Positions 38,799 to 52,709 of a stretch of 64,000 nt of DNA are shown here, one piece after another. Position 1 is the first letter of the stretch; every line of letters starts with the position of its first letter. The stretch is from the NCBI RefSeq assembly GCF_000165425.1, contig NW_001799012.1:66159-130158 (forward strand). Reading direction: 5' to 3'. The DNA comes from Paramecium tetraurelia (lineage: Eukaryota; Ciliophora; Oligohymenophorea; Peniculida; Parameciidae). The notes below the pieces were generated by a model that ran no database searches, was not told the origin of the DNA, and worked only from the letters and a program-made list of their open reading frames with translations. Position numbers and translations under genes: made by a program.

Positions 38799-39974
38799 TC
38801 AATAAAAAATAGTGTTAATATAAAATGATACATGTTTCTTATAGAGTGGAGGATTGTTGTAATATTGTAAAAGGTCTAATAATTAAGAAGGGGCATTTTT
38901 ATCTCTCATTTTCTTAGCGAACTTTGCTATAAATGATCTGTCTAATCTGTGATTAAACTTGGCCAGATATATGAGTTCGCCAACGTTAAATTAGAGTGTT
39001 GTAGTTTCAGGATTCTTGAAATTCTAAGCAAAGTCTTCCTCCTTGAATTTAGATAATTAATCGTATGTAGCATCTATATATGCTAGTATTAACTCAGGAA
39101 TGCCACGGATCATTCCACGAACCATCAAATAGTCCCAGCATCTTATGCAGTCTTCCATTTTGAATATATAAGTGAATAGAGATAAAATCATTTTGCTAAG
39201 CCAAAATGAATCACTGATATCACTTAAGTTAAGTTTAGGAAATTTCTTTCTAATTTGATGATGTACCAAGTTAGTCAAAAAAAAGTGAAGTGGCATATCG
39301 TCGGAGAATGCAAAACACAGAAGGTGTTGTTCATTAATAAGCATTTACATAAAGGCTTAAAATACCTGATGTTCATCACAACCAGAGACAATAAGTAGAA
39401 CAGCACAAATGAAATTCATGCCTTAACAATACCCCATAGATGGTAATGCATTAGATATTGCACAGAGAATTCTTTTTAATTGATCCTATCCGCAGCTTCG
39501 ATGCTTAAATAAAGCATAATCTACAAGAGTACGATTTATATCATTGATAATGTTAGATATGTCTGTTGGTGCATTTTCCAAATACTTTTCATAACCAATA
39601 CGAGGTTGGGATTTAGTTAACAAATTCATCCAGCATATCCACCTAAATTGCTTAGGTGGACCTAATAAAACTAGTTCATTAAATTCAGGTCTATCAAGTA
39701 ACGAATTTATAGTTTGTTATGAATCATTGATTGTGTTTAGGCTATTAACAGCCTCCTACCATCTTGATTGGGCTAATTTATTGTGATATTGAGGCAATGC
39801 TTAACCACATTGGAAATGAGCGAAGAAATCTGGGTTGTTTTCTTTTTCAACAAGTGTTTAGATGCAAGAGCCAGATCTCAGGTCTTCCCTTTTCCATTTT
39901 GATTTAGATTTTGGGGTGGTGTGATGAGTTCCATTGACAGGTATTTCAGCTAGGCAGACATTATTATTTCCCAT
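38799..39974 (-). CDS. TBC-domain Rab GTPase-activating protein
   Basis: About 391 residues in a single uninterrupted frame of 392 codons, the longest intronless gene here. The TBC domain has LLGPPKQFRWICWMNLL, the Arg-finger motif IxxDxxR as IINDINR, the Gln-finger motif YCQGMNFIC, LPLHFF-like MPLHFFLTNLV, and EDCIRCWDYLMVRG. Both catalytic fingers (Arg and Gln) are present, so GAP activity toward Rab GTPases is likely. The ~110 residues before the domain are polar, with no recognised module. It starts 37 bases after the stop of the coiled-coil gene on the same strand. Confidence 0.9.
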
Positions 39975-40011
39975 TGATAGATAAATAAAATTATTGTTAA
40001 TTAGATGATGA

Positions 40012-40566
40012 TCAATTAAAATTAAAAATCTCGTTAATTAGACAATTGGCTTTATCCAGAGCCTCAGTATTTGTTTTGACTTTCTTTTTTGATGCTTTAA
40101 TAGGTTCACTAGATTCATTTGTTTAAGAATTGTCATCATAATTTTGCAATTTGATTGTTCGTTTTCTTAAATTGATTGTGTTTTGATCATTTTCATTGCT
40201 AATTTTTCCTTTTGAAGGAGATTCCTTTTTTTAGGTCTTTTTAGATTTTTTGCTCACTTTTATTTATTCGGCAAATTAACGCATTATCAGATTCTCCAAG
40301 TCATCAAGGGAATCACATAAGGCTTGTTTATTTAGTTCGGAATCTTAGAACTAATCTTTGATTGATTTTATCTTATCATGAATGGGCTAATAGTCTTGTT
40401 CAACTTCTTTAAACATATGTTGCAATTTCAAGATTTCTTGATTTTTTTCAAGTGCACTTTGCTTCAGTTTGTTCAACTCTTTTATGACTAGAATATGATA
40501 TTGGATGTTACTTTCTTGGTTTTCAGAATAAATTTGCTCGCATTGCTATTAGAAAGACTCGATCAT
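40012..40566 (-). CDS. Coiled-coil protein, 184 aa
   Basis: A single 185-codon frame without introns. It starts MIESFQQQCEQIYSENQ, forms a coiled coil for ~120 residues (VIKELNKLKQSALEKNQE, KEVEQDYQPIHDKIKSIK), then a Lys/Ser-rich basic segment (VSKKSKKTQKKESPSKG) and a short end (CLINEIFNFN). The basic stretch could be a nuclear signal. Not recognised further. It lies 33 bases downstream of the GCN1 stop on the same strand. Confidence 0.7.
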
Positions 40567-40599
40567 TATTATTATGACTGTTATTTAATATATTATATA

Positions 40600-43500
40600 T
40601 CATAATAATCTTGATAACGCATATAAAATTTGTGAACCCTCCTAGAATTTCGGTTTTAATTATTGTTTAACATAAGTATTGGGGAATTTCCTTAAAGTTT
40701 TCAGTAATTATAGAACATAAGGCATGTTTTCATTAGTATTGATTTATTGGACAGCATAAGTGATTGTGTCAGGTATTAGTTCTTTCATTTAATATCTGAC
40801 AAATTGCAATCTTAAAAGTATACCATATTGATCAAATTTAATGTACTTCTGTACATATTACTCTTTGTTGTTTTTATTAGTATAAGTGTATGTTAAGGCA
40901 AGGATATGAGCTAAGCGAATATAATTGATATAGATACCTAGACGATTCAATTCACAAGGAGAAGCAAGATCGAATGTTTCAGTTTGAATGCACTTCTCAA
41001 AATATTATTTAGAGAGAGAGAAGAACCTTTCCAAAACAGCAGAGGAATAAATCTATTCTTGTTGATCCTTGATTGCCTTCTTAACTATTTTCAAATGGCA
41101 TTCTCGAGCCTCCTAAATAACGCTTTAAACACCCTTGTTAAAAAGCTAATTCAGAAGCAGATCCTATTATCTATAGAATAATCATTATACTTTTTTATCA
41201 TGCCATTAAAGGAATTAACTATAACTCTTCGATAGTTGTTTCAATCCTCCGTCTATTTAGTTGATGTCGATAATTAGTTTCTCATAAGTAATAGTTAATT
41301 GTGACTTAAACTTTGAAATATCAAGTCCTTTCTCTTGGGATAAATGCACCAATTGCAAGGCCAGCACCTTGAGTTCAGTATTGCCCTTGTAATTCAGGAT
41401 GCGTATAAGAGAGCCGACCAATTTGAGAATGTAGATTTAAAGTTACTGTTCTTCAGTGAATCTTATTAGTATTTTCATAAAGTCGAAGGCATACTTGAAC
41501 ATCTCCTCTTTGCCAAACACAAAGCAATCGATGAGCATTGAAACATAGGGTTCTATTCCAGCACCATCTTAGGTGTTCAGACTAGGTATCTGATGGATGT
41601 GGATTCGATTCGTGAAACAAGTGTGTAGGTTACGCATATTATCGAAATGATATTGCTTATCTAATGTGTTATTAATTGCGTAGATGATTTTGTTGGCTAA
41701 ATTATAGAATTTCTCAAGTTATTGCTTGGAAAGGTTAGCTGATTACAAATATAAGAAAGGAGCTACCTTCTCGATAATAGCTTGAGAGAATTGTTGATGA
41801 TCCTCAGATGTATTTTACAAGAAGTATTACAACACTTCTAATGGAATAAGAGAATGTTTATAATCAGTAGGCTGTGTTTCAGATTCAAAGATTGGTTTAC
41901 TTTTAGTTTATAATTGTCGAAGAATATCTTCTACAAATATTGTTAAGGAATTTTCAATATCAGATTTGATGTGAATACTCAATTATTGAATACAATACAG
42001 GAGAGATTCAGTCCTATCATTCCATTCGTTATGATCGTTGAAATCAGCACATGAATAGAGATCATTAAACAATATCTGGATCGGTATTTTGTTATCACAC
42101 TGTTTATACATGACACTAGCGAAGGTGGATGCATTATTAGTGAGAATATCAATTTTGAATTGATGTAGTGGTGGTACCAAAATCAACACCATCAAATAAT
42201 GCTATATTAGAGTTTAATTCAATGAGCACAACCTGGAGAACACTTCTAAATAGCCAGAATACCGAGGATCAAGTTCACTCATATTAGATAAGTCAATCAA
42301 ATATGGTTCAATGATCATTTCCACAAAAGTAGTCTATTTAACCTTATTGATCATTGAACCAATTGATTAAAACAATTACGATTTAATCAGGTTATCTTTG
42401 CAGAAGATGTATAATCTTGAAAATTCAATAAATTGATCTCTATATCTTGTAGCGATATTCAAAGAGATATGAATATAAATCTGATTCAATACAGAATAAG
42501 CCCCCTTGACTAATGATAAATTATCTTAGTAATTCTATAGGACATAGCCTAAATGATTGAATGCTTCATTCATCTAAGTCTCACCATACTTTTCACAGAA
42601 ATTTCTGATAGTGTTGATACCATTTTACACAACACTTTCTCTACTCATAATATTACACAATTAAATAACATATTGTTTCAATCCACTCTTCAAAGTTTTG
42701 GGAGTGTTATCTATATATTCCATCCAAATAGCCACTGCATTTTATCTGACAACATCTGTGACATCTTATTACATGGTGTATAATGTCATTAGATTCATAT
42801 AATATAGATCGATGTTGATGTACTGGAGACTATCTGGATTGTTCAATTGAGCAAACACATACTTCTGAGTCATTTTGAGCATTTCCCCACTCAAAATAGT
42901 TCCTGCATTTCGTTTTTTGGCATCCTCATTTAACATATTCTCTGTCAATGATAGATACAATAATTCATTCTATAAAATACAAAAATTCTTAATTAAAATC
43001 TTCAACACTCTTAATGTGATACTACTTACCACCTCATCTTCATGACTAACACATTCATAAACATTCTCAATTATGTCCTTCACATAATTTTCAAATTTCT
43101 ATTATAAAATGCTTGGAATATAAATAAATATCCCAATATACCCTTCCTTAACAAATATTTCTGGTCTCTGAATCTAACTGAAAATAAATTTTAATTGGTC
43201 CTCCAAATAGTTATCTCCATGAATACAAGAAATCTCAGCAAATGCATGAGCTGCACCAGATCTCTTATTCGAACTAGCCTCCTTATTCTCTAATACATCC
43301 CATATGAATTTAAAGAAGGTCTTAGTATATTCAATTCCGATCTTTTTGGATACTTGACCTATTGCCTTTGCTGCAATTGTCCTGACTTCTAACAGCGGAT
43401 CCCCTATCACTACCTCCAATCCACCCACAATTAAATTCATATATGGTACTAGATCATCACTCTTCTAGATAAGATGAGGTAATCCTCCTATTAAAATAGA

Positions 43501-46500
43501 AGCTTGTCTTCTTTAATTACTATCCTATGCTCTGAGACCATAATCGATGATGGGAATCAATAATGACATGGCTGGAGCATCGATGTAATGTCTGAACTTT
43601 GTTTCCAATACTACTGATAGTCCTCTTAAATTTTCATCATAGGGATTGGATAATGAAATGATGAGTATGTCTGCAATACTTGAAATTTCAGGATTCTTAA
43701 TGGTCGATCCTATTTCATTCAATGATTTATTGGCTTCTGCTTTTACATCAGGATGAGTATCAGAAATTGCTTTGGAGATGGAATTGACAATCTAAGGAAG
43801 ACAACTTGACAATTGTTTTGGTGAGCAATGTGCCAAATGGCCTAATGCCCAAATGATGGCCACTTTCACTCTCCATTGAGTATCTGAATCCAGAACCTCG
43901 AGTAATTTTTGAAGCACAATCTTAACACCATAACTCGAGAGAGATTACAATAATCTATTTGCATTCGCCATGGCTAAGTTACGCACTTCCACTTTTCCTT
44001 CTCCAAAATACTTAATCAGCAACTCCATAACTTTCTCCACATATGGTTCTAATGTCTTCTAAAATAACTCAATCAATGCTTGTAATTATATGAGAACATT
44101 AAACTTATCCTCTAGAGTCTCCTTTCTATCTTTCACTTCCAATAAATCCAAAATACCCAACTGCTCCACCATTTCTATACCCAAACCTTTTATTAATCCT
44201 GCTATCATATAAGCATTTCCTCTCTTTACTTTCTCATCCTTCTCTTACTTGTTAGTTCTCAATAATTCTTTAACTAAATTTTCAGTATCTGGGAACAGAT
44301 TCAATAATTCTTATAATGAACGAGCTAATTCCAATTATGAATCGTTGTCACTGCTTCTAAACAATTAGACAATCTATTCTTAAGTTTTCACTTAGTTGTG
44401 TCCTTGTAAAAACGAAGACAAGACACCCAAAAACGTTATGGCCCGTATAGAAGCACAGGTATTTTTGGATTGGAGATGGTTTTCAATTTGATTCAAGATA
44501 TCATTAGAGTTTTCTTTACCTACACTTCTGATTAATTAGACTCCAGCCTCCCTACAGAGCACAGCTAAATTTTATCTTTCTGGAGTAGATGAATATTGAA
44601 TTAACAAATCAATGGTCTTGCCAATTAATTGTTTAGGGTATGTGTTTAATTACTTACTAACGAATTGGGGGAAGAATTCCAATTATTCTTCTTATAATTG
44701 CTAATCAACAATCAACTTAGATGCTGCTTACAGTATCATCTCTGGGAATCCATTGACGTCATTTAATAAATTGATCATGATTTCACTATGTTCCCTTGGA
44801 TACTTCTTCAAGAATCCCACAAGGTCCCATCTTTGGATTTAGTTCAATACCTTAAACTCCTTATCCACAAAGGGTAGGGCAGCCACTTTTGTTTCTTCGA
44901 ATTGAGCCAACACTCTGACTTTGATATGAATGTCAAAGTTATCTGGTAAATTAGGTATTGTTCTCAAAATTAGATTTTAGGCTTCTGGCACAAGATTAAA
45001 AATGTTATTAAAGAATAATTGATAATGTTCATCACTGTCTTTGTTAAAGATCAGTTACAACACTTAATCTGCATTCTTGGCATGTCCACAAATGTTGATA
45101 TTGTGAACAAAGGGTGTAAAGTATTCAGCAATTGGCAATTACTCCTTATATTTCAGAATGATGGCAAAAGCCTTAAACTTGGTAGTCTAAGTAAATGAAT
45201 TTTGGTTGATAATGTAGAGGTTCATCAAATGAATTAGATGGATGGGTGGGTTTTTGATGTTTTTCATAAGGCAATCTTGAAATTAATGGATTTTTTCTAG
45301 TGTGACATCATTGGGGATGGAATTCAAACTGCGTTCCAAGAAGAAGTAAGTGAGAGGCCACTTGAATTGCTGTAACAAGGGAATAGTCTCAAAATACTTT
45401 AGTAGGAACATACAACTGTCATATCTAGTGGACATTTCTTTAGTGAAGGCAGATATCTTATCAAAGTATTTTGTGATGAATTACTCTTTGGCCTTAGTGT
45501 GAAGAAGTCCTTCAAATAATTGTAAGCACAATAAGTATTTTTGACACAACTTATTCTTTTATTTCAATAACATTTGTTACTTTTCTTCTCCTTCATCCAT
45601 TAGAACTAGGTTATTGCTTTCAAACTTTTTTAGTTCTTGCTACAATTGTAATTCAGCTTCGTCTACTGGCTTATCGTCAGTCATCAATTTCAATCCGGAT
45701 TGCTATAAAGCTGTATGGTCGTAGGATTCGATTTCAACCTACTACAATTATTCATCTAAGTGATCTATACTGTTTAATCTGTTAATGTTCAATGGATTAA
45801 ACCATTCTTGAATGGGTTAAACAATTTAATTGAAGTATCCTTACTCAACCAGGAGTCTGCAATAATTAACTGTAGATTGAACTGTGTAAGGGTTATTGCT
45901 CATTAATCCGCGATTGGTAAACCAACTCAGGGGATTCACATTGACTTCATATTTTGGTAGCTTAAATTGAAATTGAGAAATAAATGCATGAGAAAAGGTA
46001 GTGTAAATGTACTTGGGTTATTTAATGTGGGTGTTTCCAATTTGAACCATGATAAATCTAACGAAGTGTATCAATCTATCCTTCCTGAAATTGATTCCTT
46101 CTCCTTAGTGGGGGTTGACATAATACAGAAATTCATGCAAAGCCTTAAATATTTTATTGTAGAGCACATTGATTTCGATTGATTTGAATGGTGTTAATAG
46201 TTTTAGAGATTGCTTGACATTCACACTATTTTTAACTCTACTGCTGAATGCTATCAAGATGATCAATGGCAATATATAATTGAATTGATCCTTCTCATCA
46301 AATGTGATTGCTTAATACAAAAATAAACAATCCAAGAATAACTAACTCTCATTTTAACATGATGGTGAAATCAAATACTTTAATTAACACAAATGACTCT
46401 TTGGGTTGAAGATCTCTGTGTGTTTATTCAGATTTTCATTAATTGCGATCATCAATTTGGCTGGAGCATCATCTTCACAGAACAGTGCATATAAAACAAC

Positions 46501-47609
46501 ACATTTCAATTGAGCTAAAAACATGACTGGCTATGTAATTACTTTAGCAAAGTTCTTAAACTAAAAATATGTTATAAATGAACTTACATTTGCAGCTAAT
46601 CCACTAATAATCTATTCCATAATGGATTCCAAGTCTTTACTATTCGATTCATATTTCTTCTCCAATAGCCAATCCACAACCAAAAGTGAGACAAAGGTAT
46701 TCGTGTACTTATTGATGTTTAATAACTTCTTTAGGTGAACCCAATTACCCAAAGGAACTTAAAGATCTCGCATTCGTGCAATCAAATCAAATACTTTTTA
46801 ATCATCATTCAGAATTGTGGCCAAATTATATATGATATCAACTTACTTTTGGCACTTATGAGGAAGAGTACCAAGAAACGCAAATTTTCTATTCTCATCA
46901 TGAATACCCTAAGTCATCTTAGCCACGAATTAAACTGCAACAGTTAAATCCCCTCTTACACAAGAATGTGCTAATTTCAAGCAAGTGATCGATAGATCAT
47001 TCTTAATAAACTCAGACAATGCATTATGAATTGCTCCTAATTATGGAGTAATATCGTATTAGGTGTCAACTAATTCACTGAGCACAATTTAGAGGGTGTC
47101 CAGATTTTATTCTGATCTCTTAAGAAGTCGCAGACATTATTCAAGGCATTGATTAGTTAAATTATCCTATAATGCCTTATAATATTGATTTTTGAATGTG
47201 AGTGAATCTTGAATAGGATTAAAATAGACATACCGCTCTTTCTTATTTTGGAGTCAACAAAAAACTCTTCCTTTAATCTATCAAATAATTATTAACCTTA
47301 TTGTTGGGATGCTAAAATTAATGTGTTTTTCTTATTGAAGTCGACAACTTCGAGGGGCGCAGTTTCATTGATTTTTAACTTATGCTTCAATTTAAGTTGG
47401 AAATATTGAGGGGTTTAATGCGGTTTGTGAAGCATTCTCAGCAATCTTTTGACTTTTTGAGACTCATAATTTAAGTTTTCAATCTTTTGGAATAAATCAG
47501 GGTATTACTCTGAGGGAAGAGATTATAAATAGTATCTCAATTAAGAATTAGGCTTAATGTAGGAATATCGAAATCGTTATAGCAGTTCTTCATAATCAAG
47601 TTACTCCAT
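40600..47609 (-). CDS. GCN1: GCN1, HEAT-repeat activator of the GCN2 kinase
   Basis: A giant protein of over 2,200 residues with several short introns (first one 26 bases near 47,230); not all were placed. It starts MEQLDYEELLQRFRYSY and ends QILYALSRLL. HEAT repeats run throughout. The central part carries the GCN1 signature: GLEVVIGDPLLEVRTIAAKA, followed by RSGAAHAFAEISCIHGDN. GCN1 binds ribosomes and GCN2 to trigger eIF2alpha phosphorylation on amino-acid starvation, and senses collided ribosomes. Yeast and human GCN1 are about 2,670 residues, so this one is shorter. The second-largest gene in the window. The tail overlaps nothing. Confidence 0.88.
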
Positions 47610-47693
47610 TAATTAAATTTTAATTTATTTAACACTCGATAAAGATGAAGAGAGTATATGTGTGAATGTTTAGAATATATCGTATCATATGTA

Positions 47694-49096
47694 TCATTTC
47701 TTCTGCAGCAGGGCAATCACTCTCTCCATCAGATCCTTGATGAAAATAGTAGTTTGAGTATTCGGAATCTACGACGTATTCTACTGATACTCGACCAATA
47801 ACTAGAGTGGATAGACATACTCTTTACTTGTTCAAGATCCTCACTCCTGCTGGCCTCAATCTTATTCATGAATTCATCAGTCAGCTCAAAGATTTGATTG
47901 GTCTATCTAAATTGCATAAGTGCTGTAATATACATTCATCGGACTTTATTTGGGCAAGGGAGTCGAATAGGCCCCACTCTTTCCGCATTCCAATCCCAAC
48001 TGACTAGACTCATTGTTCCCGAACATAAACAAAGCCCCATTCTTAGTAAGCACAGCCGAGTGGTGTCTCCCACAAGCTATCATCTCTCCATGGATCTGCA
48101 ACATCTATGGAGCGTCTTGTTGTTTGTAATCTCCCAATCCCAATTAGCCAAATTGACCAGATCCAAAGACATACACTGAACCATTGTTTTGCAATGCCAT
48201 GCTGTGAGCTTCTCCACATGCCACATCTCGAATGGAGGACAAAGAACTGATTTGATTTGGTTTACTGCAATCATTTGAAGTGCCATGTCCCAATTACCCT
48301 TGCAATCCACGTCCCCAGGAATAGAGATTGCCTTGAGTATCAATTGCCAATACATGGAATGTGCCCAAGGCCAGTTTAGCTATTTTGAGATTGCCAAGTG
48401 AAGTTATGGGAGATGGCAATTTCATACACTTGGCAAATGCATTCTATCCCAGACGACCAAATTCATTGCTACCCCATGAGAAGAGACGACCTTCTTCGTC
48501 TATGGCCATTGTGTAATTATGCTATGCATAGATATCAACAATTCGAGGGAGATTGTCCGAATCTAATTGGTGAGGAATAGCAACAAATTATTCTGAGGCA
48601 TCGAAACCCAATTGCTAATAAGCATTGGAACCCCAAACGAAAATCTTGTTTTCCTCCTCAACTTCAATTAATGCTACACTGTGATCCAATCCCACAGCTA
48701 TCTTTTACAATTGCCATCCATATTGCGAGGCTTCACTGAAAATGTCAAACAAGGTGGGAGTATTCACTGAGTTATTCATGCCCAATTTCCCTTATTTGTT
48801 TGAACCACTAATATCATTAATGAACACTCTCTTACCATCCAAAAACCTGAGTGTCTGACCATGCAAACCAATGCTCCTTTGAAGCTGCTATCTACTCAAT
48901 ATCCTGGAGTTCCAATTGTTTGGGGATCTGAATCCCCTATCCCCACATAAACACTTTCTTGTGGATTGTGATACAAAATGTACTCTCAGCTCCACAAGTA
49001 ACCTTCGATTAGAATTGGGTATACGTATTGAAGTTATTCTTGAATTGCACTTTAGGTTGGAGTACACACTCTGTTTTATTTGGATTCTTGCAACAT
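47694..49096 (-). CDS. RCC1-repeat (RLD) protein, about 431 aa
   Basis: Introns of 22, 28, 31 and 26 bases leave 432 codons. It starts MLQESKQNRVCTPTQS. RCC1 blades follow in order: VTCGAESTFCITIHKK, IFVWGSNAYQQLGF, LFSWGSNEFGRLGQNAF, LYSWGRGLQGQLGHG, VACGEAHSMALQNNGSVYVF and IACGRHHSAVLTKNGALFMF. It ends in a helix (TIFIKDLMERVIALLQKK). Seven-bladed propellers of this type act as exchange factors or adaptors; without other domains the role stays open. It is a paralogue-level relative of the RCC1 part of the gene at 16.5 kb. Its ATG is 10 bases from the ATG of the divergent gene. Confidence 0.85.
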
Positions 49097-49106
49097 TATT
49101 TAGTTA
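49097..49106. promoter_or_regulatory. Ten-base interval between two divergent start codons
   Basis: The ATG of the RCC1 gene (complement, 49094-49096) and that of the coiled-coil gene (49107-49109) are separated by ten bases. If both starts are right, each promoter and 5' leader must lie inside the other gene's coding region. A later in-frame ATG at 49206 for the plus-strand gene would relax this. Confidence 0.5.
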
Positions 49107-49849
49107 ATGAATTAATTAAATAGTGATCTGAAATCATAAATCATCGAGTATTTTGAAGAACTCTAAAACAAATTGAATCACATCGGCTACTCAAACATAC
49201 GTGTTATGTTACCAGATGATATTGCAGTAACATTTAAATACATCACTCGCATCCTAGATTAATTTATAGAGTAAATACTAATTATGTACATTAAAGATTA
49301 CATTAAGAGATGACAGAATAATATGAGTTGTTGGAACATTCACTATAAAAGATTGAATCCGAAAATCGATATCATATTCATGTTCATTTTATCATTTATG
49401 TCAGATAGAACAAAGATTGAAGATTCATTGCGATGAATTAGAAGAGACTCTGTTGTAGAAAGACGATCAATACAAAATACTTCAGATGAAGATTGAGGTA
49501 ATCATCCCTAATACTTTAAGCTGTATGAAAGATAAATCATGCAATTAAAAAAAGAAATTGATGTCGCATCAAGGAGACGAATAGAAACTGAGAAGAGTGT
49601 AACTGATACTCAATCAAGAGTAAACATATCTACTTACAGAAGCAATACTTAATGATAAATGGCATACCCTCATAATCAATATTCAAACAAATATTAAAAC
49701 CAAAGACTCGAATGCAGACCGAGTCTATAGAGATCAACAAAGTGAGGTCTATCTCCTCCCTAGACTACAATAACTTTTCGGTTTTAGTTAGAAGGAATGA
49801 TGAACGAAAAAAGAGATCTTCCACTATTTAAATCAAATAAAAAAAGTGA
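49107..49849 (+). CDS. Coiled-coil protein, about 216 aa
   Basis: Introns of 26, 23, 23 and 20 bases leave 217 codons. It starts MNQLNSDLKSQIIEYFEEL. A long coiled coil runs from about residue 55 to 130 (HQEMTEQYELLEHSLQKIES, RLKIHCDELEETLLQKDD, LYERQIMQLKKEID). A basic, Ser-rich tail ends RKKRSSTIQIKQKK. The frame between 49,107 and the alternative ATG at 49,206 is fully open and reads like protein, so I prefer the longer form. Function unknown. Ends 21 bases before the stop of the convergent neighbour. Confidence 0.65.
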
Positions 49850-49870
49850 TCTTTTTTAAATATTCAACTA

Positions 49871-52709
49871 TCAACTATTTTCATTTACATAATTTATGTA
49901 GGTTTGAGTTATTTGTTTCAAGTCCAAATTGATATCCTTTTATAGAATGGAGATTTAAGTCTTCAGACTCAACAATTGCAACTTGCTTATCTGCTCTACA
50001 TATTGACTCTGTGTCCGTATATCAAGTAATCTCACAAAACAATCAAATTGCTGACTCTGATATTATCCATTGACTTGTTTAATAAACTTTTGCAATTCTC
50101 CCTGCATTTGTTACTTGTTGGATTTATTTATAGTCCCCACTATCAACTCCATTAGATTTTCTGTGTACGCTTGATAATAAATCTACCCTATCTCTTCTGG
50201 CTTGATCGTTTGGTTGCTCAACGATATGACCGATATCTGATGCATTATTTGAGTCATCTTGTACATAATCTAATAACTAGTTATCTGTTTATTGTCAATC
50301 TCACTATCCTTCAATCCTTGACTATAAATCCATAGGAATTTCAACTGATCCAGCCATTGCTTCGTTTTCTTTAAGTAGGATTCGATAAACTCGATGTCTT
50401 CCTAGTATCGATAAGACTGTCTAATAAACTCGTATATTTGATAACAAAGCGTTAAGTTCTCTAGGATCTCTCTCAAACAAGACGAAGTGTAAATCACCTA
50501 AATTTAAAGATTCGTCGATCTAATGCTATCTATTTATTTCATTAGCATTTGCTATAGATTACTAAATCTAGCGAATTTAATGATGTGATGATGACTTATC
50601 ACTAGATTGTCGAAATTGTCCTCGTATGATGGCAATTCAAATTACAACTGCTTTATTTGGGCATATAGATCATTCCTTATCAAAAGATAACAATAATATT
50701 CAAAACAATGGATAGTATGCAAAAAACAGTCGATTCTGAATTGCTAAACATTTTAAGCAAAAAAGAGTAGTTCCTAAAACTGACTTACAATGAAGAAGTA
50801 TTCCTCCTTCTTATTGTACGGACTCTCAATTGATTACAAAGGCTATTGCTATTCAAAATGAGGTATAATTTGTTTGACTTCTAATAATTAATTCAAATAT
50901 TGAGATTGAGCATTGAGTCTCCTGTTCTCCACATAAAAATCTAGTTTATTAAATAGCACACATTGATATTAGGGTTTAACTATATTCGTGGATCCCATTC
51001 CTTTTTGGACACTTAAACATTGAATGACATTTATGCTCAGTCCTTGTGCAATCAATCTTAAGGTGTTTTTCAGATGAAACAAGAGTGTGTAGGATTTCAA
51101 ATTACTTAGTTCCTCCCCTATTTGGATGATCTTGAAAATCAAAGCCTCGAATCTTATCCAATCTTAATAAACACATTGCGCATCCATCTTGGTGTGTCTG
51201 ATACTCTTGACGACCTTATCCTGAATATATTGCCAGAACTGATTCTTTTCAATGTTATACTGAAATCCCACCTTCTTCAGTAAGGGCTGTTTCTTCTGCT
51301 GAGCGTTGATTTACAACAACCTTTAGAATTGCTAAACTATCAGACCGAGAGAGTATGAAGTAAGATAGAATGAAGTTAAGAAGGCCGTCAAGTATTTATT
51401 CAAAGAATGTAGGCAATCATACTTAACTCCCTTTTTCTAATAGAATACTTAATTAAAATACCATAAGCTATTTGTTGAAATTCTATGGTTGGATGTCTAC
51501 ATTCTCATTTCTCAATTGTTGTCTGATAATGCTTCTAAATTGACTCTAAAGAGATGTTCGAATCTATTTGCTGATGTCAACACTTTTATTATTCAACTCA
51601 TAATATTGCAGATAATCACACATGCTATCTAACATCTTGTATAACTCTTCTCTGTCCTTATTATTTTACACAAAAGTCAAGACTATATTTTGAGTGAAGA
51701 AACGATAAGAATATTCTAATTGTTGTTGAAACAAGGATTCAATGTATCCTCTGATATCACTGAAACAATAATATAGATGCATCTATTGTTTCATATCTCT
51801 AGATTAAGTCCAAACTAAATCTTTAATAGATATTATCTTGTATAAGGACCAACTATCACTGGTCACTTGATCCTTATTTAATTCGCAAACTAATTCAAAG
51901 ACCTATTGATATCTTTGTCTAAACTTGATAACATTTGAGATCTGTAATTCTACTTCCTCCTTTTATTTTTACTTCTTTTATATTTTCAATCCCAAATCCT
52001 TGTGTGTTTGCTTCAATAATTTTAATACTAGTCTCGCCCTGGCAATTCTTGCACAACATTAATTGACTCGAAATGATAATGCATCCCACATATAATAACA
52101 CCAATTCAATTAATGTTAATTTTCCATCAATTTGAGAGAGAGCTGCTTCTTGACTTCACTGTTTTTACGACTCAGATTTTCTATCATGGTCCCTTGTATT
52201 TCAAGTGTGGGTCTCTTGCCCATCTGTGTAATCAAGTAACTCAAAATCTCACATTCATTATTCTCTTTATAATACATCTCATCTATGTCCTTATCTTCAG
52301 TCATTAAGAATTGCACAGTCAAACTGCTCTCATCTAAGTCTTCAGATGGCTAAGATTACACATGTTTGGTCAATTGCATATTTGATTATTTCCATTCAGG
52401 TTTACTAAAAATCTGAGGCTTGGTCCTTTTAACAACAGGAGCTTCATCGAAGATCTTTTTCTTTTGCGAATTCTATGAGTTCATTCTGTCCCAAATAGGA
52501 GACTTGGACTTTTGAGTGTGGTGTTTTTAATCATTTCTTGATGCACTAGAATTAGCTCTTTGATGTGAAGTGAATATTTTATCCTTGTACTCCTTCATCT
52601 TCTAGCCAACATTATTGAGTTACTATTGCACACTTTAACTCGTCGTTGGCCTATCCTCAAAGTCAAGAAACTCATTAAATTTACTATAAATGCTATATAT
52701 GTTATTCAT
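49871..52709 (-). CDS. Large helical protein, possibly gamma-tubulin complex (Spc97/98)-like
   Basis: A long alpha-helical protein of about 900 residues with several short introns, not all placed. It starts MNNIYSIYSKFNEFLDFED, followed by a basic Ser-rich linker. The C-terminal third has a helix (CFLHTIHCFEYYCYLLIR) followed by an acidic segment and HHHIIKFARF. This echoes the second GRIP domain of gamma-tubulin complex components (a xxxFLxxxxxYxxxxV helix, then D..I..H..fL). No clear first GRIP motif was found, so this assignment is tentative. If right, it would nucleate microtubules at basal bodies. A second possibility is an unrelated lineage-specific helical scaffold. Confidence 0.45.

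Noticed and set aside
48080-48580. Frames on both strands at 48.1-48.6 kb
   Set aside because: They overlap RCC1 blades in the confirmed minus-strand frame and contain no motif of their own.
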